Assembly (NCBI GenBank): GCA_003524705.1 | Contig: DQGV01000436.1 | Location: 1 to 9,108, forward strand | DNA from: Anaerolineae bacterium | GTDB taxonomy: Bacteria > Chloroflexota > Anaerolineae > Anaerolineales > Villigracilaceae | Reading direction: 5' to 3' | Length of the DNA stretch: 9,108 nt | Shown here: in pieces, positions 1-6,410 of the stretch | Layout of the letters: each line of letters begins with the position of its first letter | Numbering within the stretch: position 1 is the stretch's first letter | Notes under the pieces: generated by a model | Databases searched by the model: none | What the model was told of the DNA's origin: nothing | What the model saw: the letters and a program-made list of their open reading frames with translations, nothing else | Translations under genes and position numbers: made by a program

Positions 1-858
1 AAAGCGAATCCTGATGTGTTTGTGATTATGGCTTCTGGTGACCAAGTGTGGGAAGATGGTAAGGTCTATCAACAAATTCCAAACCTGATGAATATTATGG
101 GGCGTATGGAATATGGAAAAATGTTGGCAGGTTGTGCCGCGGCTGTTTCATCTGAAACTGGCAAAATCGGTTATTTAGGTCCATTGATTAACGATGAAAC
201 CCGTCGCCTAACTGCTTCTGCTTATCTTGGTGCAAAACATTGTTGGGAACAAGCAGGCAATGACCCCGCCGATTTAGAATTCAAAGTAACTTGGATTGGT
301 TTCTGGTTTAACATCCCCGGTTTCACGCTTGACCCTGTTCAAGTTTCACAAGATTTTTATACCACTGGTTATGATGTCGTCATTTCCGGTATTGATAATT
401 CTGTCAACTTGCCAGAAGCACAAAAATTAACTGCTGAAGGTACACCTGTGCTTGCTGTAGCGTATGACTACATCAATGCTTGTGATGTGGCTCCAGAAGT
501 TTGTTTGGGTGTTCCATATTTCAATTGGGGTCCTGAATATTTGAAAGCCATTCAATCTGCTGCAGAGGGTAGCTGGCAATCTCAATTTATTTGGGTTGGA
601 CCCGATTGGGCTGATATCAACAACCCAGATACATCTTCTATCGGTTTTGTGAAAGGTAATGCCTTGAGTGCAGAAGGTGCCGCAATTGTGGATGCACTTG
701 CCGCTGACTTGGCTAGTGGATTGAACTTGTGGACAGGTCCAATTAACTTGCAAGATGGAACACCGTATCTTGCCGACGGGGAAGTTGCTTCTGATCAGCA
801 AGTTTGGTACTTGCCTCAACTGCTCGAAGGCATGGAAGGCTTAAGCGCCGCCGAGTAA
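1..858 (+). CDS. BMP/PnrA-family ABC transporter substrate-binding protein (5' truncated)
   Basis: This is the extracytoplasmic ligand-binding component of an ABC importer. The reading frame is open from base 1, so the N-terminus, including any signal peptide or lipobox, lies outside the window; 285 residues are visible up to the TAA at 856-858. Family features include the opening NPDVFVIMASGDQ stretch, then a glycine-rich segment (GKIGYLGPLINDETRR, bases about 163-210) where BMP proteins carry GKIGFVGG. After these come an LDPVQ...GYDVVISGIDN segment (about 328-402) matching the DP..E...G.DVI hinge region, and a W-rich C-terminal lobe. The next genes are an RbsA-like ATPase and two permeases, the classical partners. 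By family (PnrA, BmpA, NupN) the ligand is probably a purine nucleoside, but this is inference. Two cysteines seven residues apart (about 481-504) could form a disulfide. A terminator follows directly. Family assignment is secure; ligand is not. Confidence 0.88.
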   Translation, partial: KANPDVFVIMASGDQVWEDGKVYQQIPNLMNIMGRMEYGKMLAGCAAAVSSETGKIGYLGPLINDETRRLTASAYLGAKHCWEQAGNDPADLEFKVTWIGFWFNIPGFTLDPVQVSQDFYTTGYDVVISGIDNSVNLPEAQKLTAEGTPVLAVAYDYINACDVAPEVCLGVPYFNWGPEYLKAIQSAAEGSWQSQFIWVGPDWADINNPDTSSIGFVKGNALSAEGAAIVDALAADLASGLNLWTGPINLQDGTPYLADGEVASDQQVWYLPQLLEGMEGLSAAE

Positions 859-873
859 GATTTGATTTTTGCT

Positions 874-907
874 GTAGGGGCTAGGCATGCCTAGCCCCTA
901 CTTTTTT
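874..907 (+). terminator. Intrinsic terminator/attenuator inside the ABC operon
   Basis: Arms GTAGGGGCTAGG (874-885) and CCTAGCCCCTAC (890-901) pair perfectly around a CATG loop, giving a 12-bp, GC-rich stem. Six T residues follow at once (902-907), the textbook shape of a Rho-independent terminator on the + strand. It begins 15 bases after the stop of the binding-protein gene and ends 16 bases before the start of the ATPase gene. Its likely role is to end most transcripts after the binding-protein gene and let a minority continue. As DNA the 28 bases 874-901 are a perfect palindrome, so a protein-binding site cannot be excluded. I see no obvious promoter between it and base 924. Confidence 0.88.
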
Positions 908-923
908 ATAGGAACTACTATCA

Positions 924-2414
924 ATGCATGTTGAACTAAAAAATATCAACAAACATTTTGGGAAAGTTCACGCCAATAAAAATATTAATCTGACGATTCC
1001 ATCTGGAAGTATTCAAGGAATTTTGGGGGAAAATGGTGCTGGGAAAAGCACCTTGATGAAGGTCCTATCAGGTTTTATTCAAGCCGACCCCGGCAGTGAA
1101 ATTCTCTTAGATGGTAAACCTGTAAAAATGAACTCGCCTGCCGATGCGATTCAGTATGGAATCGGCATGTTGCATCAAGATCCGTTAGATTTCCCTCCCA
1201 TGAAAGTTTTGGATAATTTTTTATTAGGCATACCCGGCAGTTTCTTCCCAAACCGAAAAGAAGCCACGCAAGATTTTATTTTACTTACACAAGAATATAG
1301 CTTTTTACTTGACCCTGAAAATTATGTAGATGCACTAACTGTGGGGGAACGTCAACAACTTGAAATTATGCGCCTGATTTTTCTTGGCGTACGTTTATTT
1401 ATTTTAGATGAACCAACAACGGGAATTAGTGCTAGCCAAAAAGAAAAATTATTTTCCACACTCAGAAAATTCCCCGAACAAGCCATGACGGTGATTTTTG
1501 TATCACATAAGTTAGAAGATGTAGAAAGTTTATGTGACCGTGTTGCTGTTTTGCGAGCAGGTGAATTAGTTGGTGAAGTTAATCCGCCATATCAAACCAA
1601 AAAATTTGTTGAAATGATGTTTGGTAAAGAAGTGACCTTAGGCGAAAAGCAACTTGCTCAAATTGGTGAACCTGTTCTTTCCATGAACAACATTGCTTTA
1701 GAAGATGCACGCTTAAAAATAAAAGATATTAATTTTGAAATTCGTGCAGGTGAAGTCGTTGGTTTAGCAGGTATGGAAGGTTCTGGGCAGGATTTATTTA
1801 TGCGGGCATGTGCAGGCTTAGTCCGCCCTGTAGGGGGCAAGATTCAACTCAAAGGTCAAGATTTAAGCGGAAAGTCATATCATACTTATAAACATGCTGG
1901 GGTTAGTTTTCTCCCCGCCGCGAGATTAGAAGAAGCATTAGTGCCTGGTTTAACTTTAACTGACCATTTTATATTAGCCGAGCAACCCAAAGGAATTTTT
2001 ATTGATAAACCTGCTGGTGAAAAATTAGCAGAAGAAAGAATCAAATCATTCAACATTCGTGGCACGCCATTGAGCAATGTAGAGTCACTTTCGGGCGGAA
2101 ATCAACAACGTGCAGAATTGGCATTATTACAAGACCCGCTTGATTTAATTTTGTTAGAACATCCCACACGCGGCTTAGATATTGAATCTGTTATTTATAT
2201 TTGGAGTAAATTGAAAGAAAGATGTAAGCAAAATACGTCTATTATTTTTATTTCATCAGACTTAGAAGAAATTTTGCAATACAGTGATCGTGTTTTGGTT
2301 TTCTTCAATGGGAAAATTTCGAATCCGTTAGATGCTAACAAAACAAACGTCAAAGAACTTGGGCAATTAATTGGCGGTAAGGGTTGGGCTGATGAGGAAG
2401 GTTCACATGCTTAA
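924..2414 (+). CDS. RbsA/NupO-like ABC transporter ATPase with two nucleotide-binding domains
   Basis: This 496-residue tandem ATPase powers the importer from the cytoplasmic side. Domain 1 is complete: Walker A GENGAGKST at 35-43, a Q-loop region with HQD near residue 90, signature LTVGERQQ at 138-145, Walker B FILDEPT with D162/E163, and switch histidine H195 in SHKLED. Domain 2 is degenerate in the way usual for this family: the P-loop reads GMEGSGQD (283-290) and lacks the GK[ST] lysine. Its signature LSGGNQQR (389-396) is intact. Its Walker B is ILLEHPTRG, with the Asp replaced by Leu and E412 kept, and its switch position is Ser (S445) in SSDLEE. One consensus ATP site should form from Walker A of domain 1 and the signature of domain 2. 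The start ATG at 924 has an AGGA 10 bases upstream. The 3' end overlaps the next gene by 8 bases. Length is normal for the family. Confidence 0.93.
   Translation: MHVELKNINKHFGKVHANKNINLTIPSGSIQGILGENGAGKSTLMKVLSGFIQADPGSEILLDGKPVKMNSPADAIQYGIGMLHQDPLDFPPMKVLDNFLLGIPGSFFPNRKEATQDFILLTQEYSFLLDPENYVDALTVGERQQLEIMRLIFLGVRLFILDEPTTGISASQKEKLFSTLRKFPEQAMTVIFVSHKLEDVESLCDRVAVLRAGELVGEVNPPYQTKKFVEMMFGKEVTLGEKQLAQIGEPVLSMNNIALEDARLKIKDINFEIRAGEVVGLAGMEGSGQDLFMRACAGLVRPVGGKIQLKGQDLSGKSYHTYKHAGVSFLPAARLEEALVPGLTLTDHFILAEQPKGIFIDKPAGEKLAEERIKSFNIRGTPLSNVESLSGGNQQRAELALLQDPLDLILLEHPTRGLDIESVIYIWSKLKERCKQNTSIIFISSDLEEILQYSDRVLVFFNGKISNPLDANKTNVKELGQLIGGKGWADEEGSHA
2394..2401 (+). promoter_or_regulatory. 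Ribosome binding site that fixes the start of the first permease
   Basis: GAGGAAGG at 2394-2401 lies five bases before the ATG at 2407, inside the end of the ATPase gene. It favours that ATG over two in-frame upstream alternatives, a TTG at 2371 and an ATG at 2392. Both would add a short polar N-terminal tail, and neither has such a strong site at the right distance. Confidence 0.75.
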
Positions 2415-3453
2415 GAGCCGTTGGAGCGGATTATTTTTTCAACTTATCGCGTTGGTGCTTTCATTAACCGTCGTTTCATTAATTTTATTATCCATAGGTG
2501 CTTCTCCGTTAAATGCATTTAGCAATATGCTAACAGGCTCTGTTGGCTCAACTAGAAAAATTGCCGAAGTTTTGGTTTCATTTGTTCCGTTACTTTTAGT
2601 GACAGCAGGATTATTAATTACATTTTCAGCAGGCTTGTGGAACATTGGTGTGGAAGGTCAAATTGTTTTAGGCGCCATTGCGAGCGTTTGGGTCTTTCGC
2701 ATTTTTATTGATAGTACACTTCCACCATCTTTGATTATTTTTCTTTCATTTCTTGGTGGTATGTTAGGCGGAGCATTATGGGCGGCATTGACTGGTTTAT
2801 TAAAAACATTTGGTGGCGTGAATGAAATTTTTGGCGGACTTGGTTTAAATTTCGTCGCCAATGCCCTCACTTTATATTTAATTTTTGGAGCATGGAAGCG
2901 TGAAGGTGTTGCCTCCATGAGTGGCACAGAACCATTGCCTGATTCATTTTCACTCGCTCAACTTGGTGAATTGCGCATCAGTCCGACAGCATTAATCATC
3001 GCAATCCTTGCGATTGTATTTGTGTATTTTATTTTGAATGGTACATATTTTGGCTTGAAATTAAAAGCGGTCGGGAAAAACTTCCGCGCGGCATATTTGC
3101 TTGGCATTCCCACTTGGCAATATTCGATGTATTCCTTTTTGATTTGTGGTGCCTTAGCAGGGATTGCTGGCGCGGTACAAGTTGCCGCAGTGTATCACCG
3201 CCTCATTCCTTCGATTTCAAGTGGATACGGCTACCTCGGCTTGATGGTTGCCATGCTGATTAATTATCAAGCCATTTGGGCGATTCCAGTGGCATTTTTC
3301 TTTGCGGCATTAAACATTGGTAGTATTCAATTGCCAATTGTGATGCAATTAGATTCTTCGCTCTCTGGTGTCTTACAAGGTATTTTGGTTTTGTTTGTTT
3401 TATTAGTAGAAGGTTTCCGTCAAAAATTTATTAAGAGGGCATCACAAATATGA
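2407..3453 (+). CDS. ABC transporter permease, BPD_transp_2 family (NupP-like)
   Basis: This 348-residue integral membrane subunit forms half of the translocation channel. Hydropathy read by eye gives about nine membrane segments, the first at roughly residues 8-30. Family marks are GLWNIGVEGQ (76-85), corresponding to the FNIGAEGQ motif of nucleoside and sugar permeases, and a GVNEIFGGLGLNFVAN stretch near the middle. A cytoplasmic coupling-loop motif AVGKNFRAAYLLGIP (221-235) resembles ALGENPRAARYAGI and should contact the ATPase. GALAGIAGAVQVAA follows. The start at 2407 overlaps the ATPase stop by 8 bases and has a strong ribosome binding site. The stop codon overlaps the next start (ATGA at 3450-3453), indicating coupled translation with the partner permease. 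Substrate is inferred only from family as nucleoside-like. Confidence 0.92.
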   Translation: MLKSRWSGLFFQLIALVLSLTVVSLILLSIGASPLNAFSNMLTGSVGSTRKIAEVLVSFVPLLLVTAGLLITFSAGLWNIGVEGQIVLGAIASVWVFRIFIDSTLPPSLIIFLSFLGGMLGGALWAALTGLLKTFGGVNEIFGGLGLNFVANALTLYLIFGAWKREGVASMSGTEPLPDSFSLAQLGELRISPTALIIAILAIVFVYFILNGTYFGLKLKAVGKNFRAAYLLGIPTWQYSMYSFLICGALAGIAGAVQVAAVYHRLIPSISSGYGYLGLMVAMLINYQAIWAIPVAFFFAALNIGSIQLPIVMQLDSSLSGVLQGILVLFVLLVEGFRQKFIKRASQI

Positions 3454-4448
3454 CTCAAGAAACGCTTCTGATTGGCTTAGCAGGTGTGCTTGCCGCCGCC
3501 GCTCCGATTGTGTTCGCTGTACTTGGCGAAACATTATCAGAACGTGCTGGTGTGATTAACTTATCCATGAACGGGACGATTTTATTGTCTGCAATGGGTG
3601 GTTTTGCTGTTGCGTACAATACGGATAGTCTTCTGCTTGGATTTTTAGCAGGTATGTTAATCGGCGCATTGGTCGCATTGATTGTTGCTTTTGCAAGTAT
3701 TACTTTGAATCAATCACAAGTGGCTGTGGGATTTGTGCTTGCATTAACTTGCCGTGACCTTTCATATTTTCTCGGTAGCCCTTATATGAATGTGCCAGGT
3801 CCACGTTTGGCATCCATGCCGATTCCTGTCCTAAGTGATATTCCAATTCTTGGTACATTATTGTTTCGTCAAGATGCAATCACATATATAAGTTTTCTCG
3901 CTATTATTCTCTGCTGGGTGTGGATTTATCGCACGCGCCCTGGATTGATGTTACAAGGCATCGGCGAAAAACCTGCCGCCGCGTTCATCCGCGGGGCGAA
4001 CGTCAATTTGATGCGTTATGTTTATACAGTCATCGGTGGTGCATTGATTGGACTAGCAGGTCCAGCATTTTCTTTGGGCGTTCGTGCGGGTTGGATGGGA
4101 ACAATCTCAGGTTTAGATGGCTTCGGCTGGATCGCATTATCCATTACGATTTTTGGTGGATGGAATCCTGCTCGTGCGGCGTTTGGGGCATATCTCTTCG
4201 GGCTTTTGCAATGGCTCGGCTTGGTGTTACAACCCGTATTGACTCAAGTGCCATCACAGGTGTTGCAAGTGGCTCCATTCCCATTGATGATTTTGACATT
4301 GTTATTAGTGAACATCGGCAATGCTGAATGGGTGGAAAGAACTTTAGCCGCCATGCCAGAAAGAACCAGAAAATTTTTTGCAAAACTATTACGCGCCATG
4401 CGTGCTTCTCCACCCACATCATTAGGTGTTCCGTTTGAGAGGGATTAA
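3450..4448 (+). CDS. ABC transporter permease, BPD_transp_2 family (NupQ-like), second subunit
   Basis: This 332-residue membrane protein is the partner of the preceding permease; the two probably form a heterodimeric channel. Its N-terminal part carries LGETLSERAGVINLSMNG (25-42), the counterpart of the LGELISERAGVLNLGLEG motif typical of this second permease type. A coupling-loop motif GIGEKPAAAFIRGANV spans 170-185. About eight membrane segments are visible. Position 41 is Asn where I expect Glu in the motif. The last 40 or so residues form a polar, basic tail (AEWVERTL...KFFAKLLRAMR...) that looks cytoplasmic. ATG at 3450 overlaps the previous stop, and AAGAGGG about ten bases upstream can serve as ribosome binding site. 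No terminator follows: the 23-base gap to the next gene has only a weak AT-rich hairpin. Confidence 0.91.
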   Translation: MTQETLLIGLAGVLAAAAPIVFAVLGETLSERAGVINLSMNGTILLSAMGGFAVAYNTDSLLLGFLAGMLIGALVALIVAFASITLNQSQVAVGFVLALTCRDLSYFLGSPYMNVPGPRLASMPIPVLSDIPILGTLLFRQDAITYISFLAIILCWVWIYRTRPGLMLQGIGEKPAAAFIRGANVNLMRYVYTVIGGALIGLAGPAFSLGVRAGWMGTISGLDGFGWIALSITIFGGWNPARAAFGAYLFGLLQWLGLVLQPVLTQVPSQVLQVAPFPLMILTLLLVNIGNAEWVERTLAAMPERTRKFFAKLLRAMRASPPTSLGVPFERD

Positions 4449-4471
4449 AGATTCTTCTTTAAGAGGAAATA

Positions 4472-5104
4472 ATGAATGACGATTTGCGAAAATTATGGAA
4501 TATACCAATAAACGAGTATAAATCTTTTTTAGAATTAATTGATAAAAATATGGATTTAGAACTATGGGGTTTTGTACAAACTTATTCTAGTGTCAATAAA
4601 GATAATCTTCCCTTTATTGTTATTTACGACTCTTTACAGTGTCGTGTCAGGTTTGAATATTATAAACCTGACTTTGGGGCGGTGACGCATGAGTATAGAG
4701 AAGTACAAATTTTGTATGGCAGATTACACACAAAGAGTGATAGTAGAAACACTTATAAAGAAAATAAATTTACTAAGTATTGGTATTCAATTTATTCTGA
4801 TTACATACTTAAGTTTTTAGACGGTATGCCATCTGAAGAAGTAATATATACCACTAAAGACCACTCTCCAATGCTTAAAGAATTTAAGAAATTGCATCCT
4901 GTATGGCTACATAATGAAATATGGAATCATTATGGAAAAAGATTCTTTGATTTGTTTGATGTCCGAAATCCTGAGTTATGGGAAAAATATGTTAACTACT
5001 GTAATGAAGTCAAATGGCTTCTATATGAAAATAGAAAAAGGCAAGAGAAGATAGAAAAACGTTCTAATCCACATGACTATTTTGTTCCTGACGAATTTTT
5101 ATAA
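4472..5104 (+). CDS. Hypothetical protein, AT-rich, aromatic-rich, 210 residues
   Basis: I do not recognise this protein or a known domain in it. It is soluble by inspection, with no signal peptide and no hydrophobic stretch long enough to cross a membrane. It is rich in Tyr (18) and Trp (7), and the C-terminal third is strongly charged and probably helical, around KWLLYENRKRQEKIEKRS. The N-terminal half alternates hydrophobic and polar residues (FIVIYDSLQCRVRFEYY), suggesting beta strands. A ribosome binding site AGAGGA (4462-4467) sits four bases before the ATG, which supports a real gene. Three of its 60-base lines counted by hand contain 11, 18 and 12 G+C, against 22-24 in lines from the flanking genes, so base and codon use differ from its neighbours. 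It may be an acquired or lineage-specific gene. No toxin, nuclease or transposase motif is seen. Confidence 0.78.
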   Translation: MNDDLRKLWNIPINEYKSFLELIDKNMDLELWGFVQTYSSVNKDNLPFIVIYDSLQCRVRFEYYKPDFGAVTHEYREVQILYGRLHTKSDSRNTYKENKFTKYWYSIYSDYILKFLDGMPSEEVIYTTKDHSPMLKEFKKLHPVWLHNEIWNHYGKRFFDLFDVRNPELWEKYVNYCNEVKWLLYENRKRQEKIEKRSNPHDYFVPDEFL

Positions 5105-5105
5105 A

Positions 5106-5132
5106 TTATCACAAACCTATATCTGATAAAAT
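5106..5132 (+). promoter_or_regulatory. Candidate extended -10 promoter for the thrC operon
   Basis: TGATAAAAT at 5124-5132 reads as TGn plus TAAAAT, one base away from the extended -10 consensus TGnTATAAT. TTATCA at 5106-5111 matches a -35 at four of six positions, but the spacing is 15 rather than 17 bases. A transcript starting about seven bases after the -10 would begin near 5139-5140, two or three bases before the ATG at 5142. TTATCA and TGATAA (5124-5129) are also inverted repeats, so the site could bind a regulator. AT-rich DNA gives such matches by chance. Confidence 0.38.
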
Positions 5133-5141
5133 CATGGGGAT

Positions 5142-6410
5142 ATGAAAAATTTTGTTGGTTACAAATGTTCGCTTTGTGGCACTGAATATGTACAAGGTCA
5201 GGTGACATACACATGCCCACAAGATGGCGGGAATTTAGACATCATCCTCGACTTTGATTCGATCAAGAAAAAATTTCAACCCGAAGATATAACATCTAGA
5301 ACTGAATCTTCGTTGTGGAGATATTTGCCTTTATTGCCAGTTTCTGAACCACCAAGTGATTCAACTCCGCTTCACGTTGCAGGTTGGACTCCTACTTTTG
5401 CTTTAACAAGTTTAGCAGAAAAACTTAACCTCAATCATTTATGGCTCAAGGACGAATCGCGCAATCCCACGGCTTCATTCAAAGACAGAGCCAGTGCAGT
5501 GGTTGTAACGCGTGCACATGAAATCAAATCTGAAATTGTGGTCACGGCTTCCACTGGAAATGCAGGCGCAGCATTAGCAGGCATGGCGGCGGCTGTAAAT
5601 CAAAAGGCAATTATTTTCGCGCCCAAGTCCGCGCCACAAGCCAAAGTTGCACAATTGCTTGTCTTTGGAGCCAAGGTCATTTTGGTGGATGGAAGTTATG
5701 ACGATGCTTTTGATTTAAGTATTAAAGCCAGCGAAGAATTTGGTTGGTACTGCCGAAATACTGGCTATAATCCGTTTACATTAGAAGGAAAAAAGACTGC
5801 CGCCTTTGAAATTTGGGAGTGGTGGATAAAAGCGCATCGAGACTGGCACCAGCATGATAGCCCACTTGATAATCATCCTCCATTGACAATTTTTGTCTCC
5901 GTTGGTGATGGCAACATTATTTCTGGAATTCACAAAGGCTTCAAAGATTTGTTTGCCTTAGGTTGGATTCCAAACATACCCAGAATCATTGGCGTGCAAG
6001 CAGAAGGCTCATCTGCGATTGCGAATGCTTTTCATGCTGATACTGAAACGATTACACCGGTCTCTGCTAAGACGATTGCAGATAGCATTTCAGTAGACTT
6101 ACCGCGTGACGGAGTTCGAGCCGTGCGTGCAACAAAAGAAACAAATGGAACGTACATCACTGTAAGTGATGATGAAATTATTCATGCAATTGCAGAGTTA
6201 GGCAAAGTTGGCGTCTTTGCTGAACCTGCCGGGGCGACTGCCTATGCTGGCGTTATCAAGTCAACAAGTATGGGCGTGGTGCGAAGCGAAGACCCAATCC
6301 TCGTGTTAAATACAGGCAGTGGATTGAAAGATGTGCGTGCGGCAATGCAGGCTGTTCCATCTGCTCCAATAATTGAACCTACTTTAGAAGCGGTGAAAAA
6401 ATTACTATGA
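5142..6410 (+). CDS. thrC: Threonine synthase, PLP-dependent (fold type II)
   Basis: This 422-residue cytoplasmic enzyme most likely converts O-phospho-L-homoserine to L-threonine and phosphate, the last step of threonine synthesis. The N-terminus is zinc-ribbon-like, with C9, C12 and C25 (CSLC...CPQDGG); a fourth cysteine is absent, with D28 at that place. The PLP lysine is K114 in NPTASFKDRA. The phosphate-cradling loop is STGNAGAA at 137-144. AEPAGA occurs at 360-365, and a C-terminal NTGSGLKD at 390-397 is a threonine synthase hallmark. The start has no normal Shine-Dalgarno: GGGGA ends one base before the ATG. A stop codon in frame at 5127-5129 rules out any longer product, and no other in-frame start lies between. 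Its stop overlaps the next start (ATGA). Alternatives are related fold-type II enzymes such as cysteate synthase, which the motifs alone do not fully exclude. Confidence 0.9.
   Translation: MKNFVGYKCSLCGTEYVQGQVTYTCPQDGGNLDIILDFDSIKKKFQPEDITSRTESSLWRYLPLLPVSEPPSDSTPLHVAGWTPTFALTSLAEKLNLNHLWLKDESRNPTASFKDRASAVVVTRAHEIKSEIVVTASTGNAGAALAGMAAAVNQKAIIFAPKSAPQAKVAQLLVFGAKVILVDGSYDDAFDLSIKASEEFGWYCRNTGYNPFTLEGKKTAAFEIWEWWIKAHRDWHQHDSPLDNHPPLTIFVSVGDGNIISGIHKGFKDLFALGWIPNIPRIIGVQAEGSSAIANAFHADTETITPVSAKTIADSISVDLPRDGVRAVRATKETNGTYITVSDDEIIHAIAELGKVGVFAEPAGATAYAGVIKSTSMGVVRSEDPILVLNTGSGLKDVRAAMQAVPSAPIIEPTLEAVKKLL

Noticed and set aside
427..819. Minus-strand open frame opposite the binding protein
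   Set aside because: It is the antisense shadow of a clear BMP-family gene. The same applies to the other minus-strand frames opposite the permeases, the AI-2E gene and the glycosyltransferase.
2371..2406. Longer first permease starting at TTG 2371 or ATG 2392
   Set aside because: GAGGAAGG at 2394-2401 is ideally placed for ATG 2407, and the extra residues would be polar and unlike the family's N-terminus.
3920..4327. Second-frame open reading frame within the second permease
   Set aside because: It lies entirely inside a well-supported permease gene, its translation looks like no protein family and it has no ribosome binding site.
4445..4462. Hairpin TTAAAGA-TTCT-TCTTTAA at the end of the ABC operon
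   Set aside because: A 7-bp stem with one G-C pair and no T-run after it is too weak for an intrinsic terminator; it also abuts the next ribosome binding site.
4472..5104. Orphan gene as toxin, nuclease or phage-defence effector
   Set aside because: No catalytic motif, partner antitoxin or neighbouring defence gene can be seen; the claim would rest only on its low G+C.
5134..5136. ATG just upstream as an alternative threonine synthase start
   Set aside because: It is eight bases from 5142 and therefore out of frame.
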